This document shows, one piece after another, positions 21,209-22,465 of a DNA stretch of 22,465 bases. Origin of the DNA: Desulfurococcales archaeon (GTDB lineage Archaea; Thermoproteota; Thermoprotei_A; Sulfolobales; NBVN01). Positions within the stretch are counted from its first letter, which is position 1. Every line of letters starts with the position of its first letter. Under the pieces are notes generated by a model. It made no database searches and had not been told where the DNA came from. It saw only the letters and a program-made list of their open reading frames with translations. The stretch is from contig JAGDWE010000063.1 in assembly GCA_023255965.1 (NCBI GenBank), positions 2,168-24,632 of the forward strand, given 5' to 3'. Made by a program: the position numbers and the translations under genes.

Positions 21209-22222
21209 TTGTCACGTAAGCCCAAGCTATTCGTGACGAGGGAGATATTCAATGAAATCGTTAAGAAGTTGGAGGACTACTACGAGGTCGAGGTCTGGGA
21301 TAGGTTCACAAACCCTCCTAAGGAGGTTCTAGGTAGTAGAGTGCGTGAATACCATGCATTGCTTACAATGATTGGAGATAGAATTACCTGTGATATGCTT
21401 AAGGAAGCTAAGAACCTGAGGATAATTTCCCAGATGATTGTTGGCTTCGATAACATAGATGTTGAGTGCGCCACTAAATTAGGCATATATGTTACTAATG
21501 CGCCAGGCATTATATCAGAGGCTACGGCGGACTTCACGTGGGCATTGATTTTAGCAACAGCTAGGAGGGTCGTTGAGGCTGATAACTACGTGAGGTGGGG
21601 TGAGTGGTTTAGGGATAGAACCCCATGGCATCCATTGATGTTCCTTGGGACTCTAGTTTATGGTAAGGTATTAGGAATTATAGGGCTTGGTGCAATAGGC
21701 AGGGCAGTTGCTAGAAGGGCTAAGGGCTTCAACATGAAGGTGATATATTATGATGCAATTAGAGCGCCTGAAAGCGTTGAAAAGGAATTAGGTGTTGAGT
21801 TCAGGCCCTTAGATGACCTACTTAAGGAAGCTGATATAATAACCATACATACACCGTTAACTAAGGAAACCTATCACTTAATCAATGAGGAGAGATTGAA
21901 GCTGGTTAAGAAAGGGGCTATACTCATAAATGCAGCCAGGGGACCGATAGTAGATACTAATGCGTTAATTACCGCATTAAGTGAGGGTAGATTAGCAGGG
22001 GCCGGGTTAGACGTATTTGAAGAAGAACCACTACCCCAAAATCATCCATTAACTATGTTTAAGAATGTGGTACTAGCACCGCACATCGCAAGCGCCACAT
22101 TTGAATCAAGATTTGAGATGGCATCAACCGCAGCAACCAATTTGATAGCATTTGCTGAGGGAAGGATACCGCCTAACCTAGTGAATAAGGACGTAATTAA
22201 AGTAAAGCCCCCTGGCTTTTAA
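21209..22222 (+). CDS. gyaR: Glyoxylate/hydroxypyruvate reductase (D-2-hydroxyacid dehydrogenase family)
   Basis: Reduces glyoxylate (or hydroxypyruvate) to glycolate with NAD(P)H. The 337-aa protein resembles the Thermococcus/Pyrococcus glyoxylate reductases: substrate loop MIVGFDNIDVECATKLGIYV (76-95), NAD motif GIIGLGAIG (156-164), catalytic Arg244 (NAARGPIVDT), Glu272/273 (DVFEEEP) and His292 (APHIASAT). All catalytic residues are present. The start is TTG 21209, supported by GGTGA (21196-21200) 8 nt upstream and TATTTAAAGG (21164-21173) as TATA box. Other D-2-hydroxyacid substrates cannot be excluded. It converges with the SRP RNA gene. Confidence 0.88.
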   Translation: MSRKPKLFVTREIFNEIVKKLEDYYEVEVWDRFTNPPKEVLGSRVREYHALLTMIGDRITCDMLKEAKNLRIISQMIVGFDNIDVECATKLGIYVTNAPGIISEATADFTWALILATARRVVEADNYVRWGEWFRDRTPWHPLMFLGTLVYGKVLGIIGLGAIGRAVARRAKGFNMKVIYYDAIRAPESVEKELGVEFRPLDDLLKEADIITIHTPLTKETYHLINEERLKLVKKGAILINAARGPIVDTNALITALSEGRLAGAGLDVFEEEPLPQNHPLTMFKNVVLAPHIASATFESRFEMASTAATNLIAFAEGRIPPNLVNKDVIKVKPPGF

Positions 22223-22274
22223 ATCAACATAAACTTTAAATGTAATTGCTTTTAGCATCACAATCATTGAGAAG

Positions 22275-22465
22275 TTAATGAGGCAGCAAACGCATAGCGG
22301 CACGTAGCCCTCCGTTAACGTACCACCCCAAACCACATACTGCCCATAAGCCGTCCTCCTGCCGGTGACCCGTGAACGTCGGCGTCGGAGGTTAGGTTGC
22401 TCCCTTCCGGGCCTGGCCTGGTTCCCTCCGCAAAAGCGGTGAAGGCCCTCCCTACAGAGGGCCCT
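22275..22465 (-). ncRNA. Signal recognition particle (SRP, 7S) RNA, 5' part outside the window
   Basis: The minus strand carries the S domain of archaeal SRP RNA. Helix 6 is complete: a 10-bp stem at 22465-22456 with 22451-22442, closed by GUAG (22455-22452), a GNAR tetraloop of the type bound by SRP19. Helix 8 has the universally conserved CAGGCCCGGAAGGGAGCAAC, with the GGAAGGGAGC core at 22407-22398, the SRP54 (Ffh) site. The region to about 22275 would be the 3' half of helix 5 and the Alu-side end; I could not fix the 3' boundary. The 5' Alu half lies to the right of the window. Confidence 0.9.

Noticed and set aside
1..22465. CRISPR arrays, tRNA or rRNA genes
   Set aside because: No regularly spaced direct repeats and no T-loop/acceptor patterns were seen on either strand.

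Overview
The window reads as chromosomal DNA of a hyperthermophilic Thermoproteota (crenarchaeal) archaeon. Evidence: AT-rich TATA boxes about 25-30 nt before many starts, several of them apparently leaderless; frequent GTG/TTG starts; AGG/AGA arginine codons; an archaeal-type SRP RNA; and archaeal families (two-piece transketolase, LipS1/LipS2, JAMM protease, DUF2192-like). The Thermocladium/Caldivirga/Vulcanisaeta branch is my guess at lineage and is low confidence.

Layout. 1-3900 (minus strand): an aromatic-biosynthesis-type operon. A winged-helix regulator with a binding-protein-like domain is followed by transketolase N subunit (with an unusual N-terminal winged helix), transketolase C subunit and DAHP synthase, the last three joined by ATGA overlaps. 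The DAHP synthase gene is broken: about 205 bp of its middle is inverted, and it also carries a frameshift and a small deletion. 3972-6706 (plus): a 55-aa two-helix membrane protein, an SSS-family symporter and a DapA-superfamily aldolase, suggesting uptake and catabolism of an organic acid. 7041-9255: a flavodoxin-like FMN reductase, a decayed IS605/TnpB-type 3' end with solo hairpin repeats, nicotinamidase and a small membrane protein on a shared promoter.

9252-12873: TrmO-like tRNA methyltransferase, then larE-larB-larC, the full set for the nickel-pincer nucleotide cofactor, without larA in view. 12887-17117: a small membrane exporter-family protein, lipoate ligase LplA, divergent LipS2 and LipS1 (the alternative two-protein lipoyl synthase) and an OsmC-like protein lacking the second cysteine. 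LipS2 has no canonical start codon that would keep its iron-sulfur motif. 17596-19330: an HTH-CBS regulator and a DUF2192-like protein. 19462-22222: an 82-aa protein overlapping a JAMM protease, an HtpX-like membrane protease, and a glyoxylate reductase. The right edge holds the 3' two-thirds of SRP RNA on the minus strand.

No tRNA, CRISPR array or intact transposase was seen. The strongest unusual observations are the internally inverted DAHP synthase, the winged-helix transketolase, the non-canonical LipS2 start, and the repeated IS605-like hairpins that lack a transposase.
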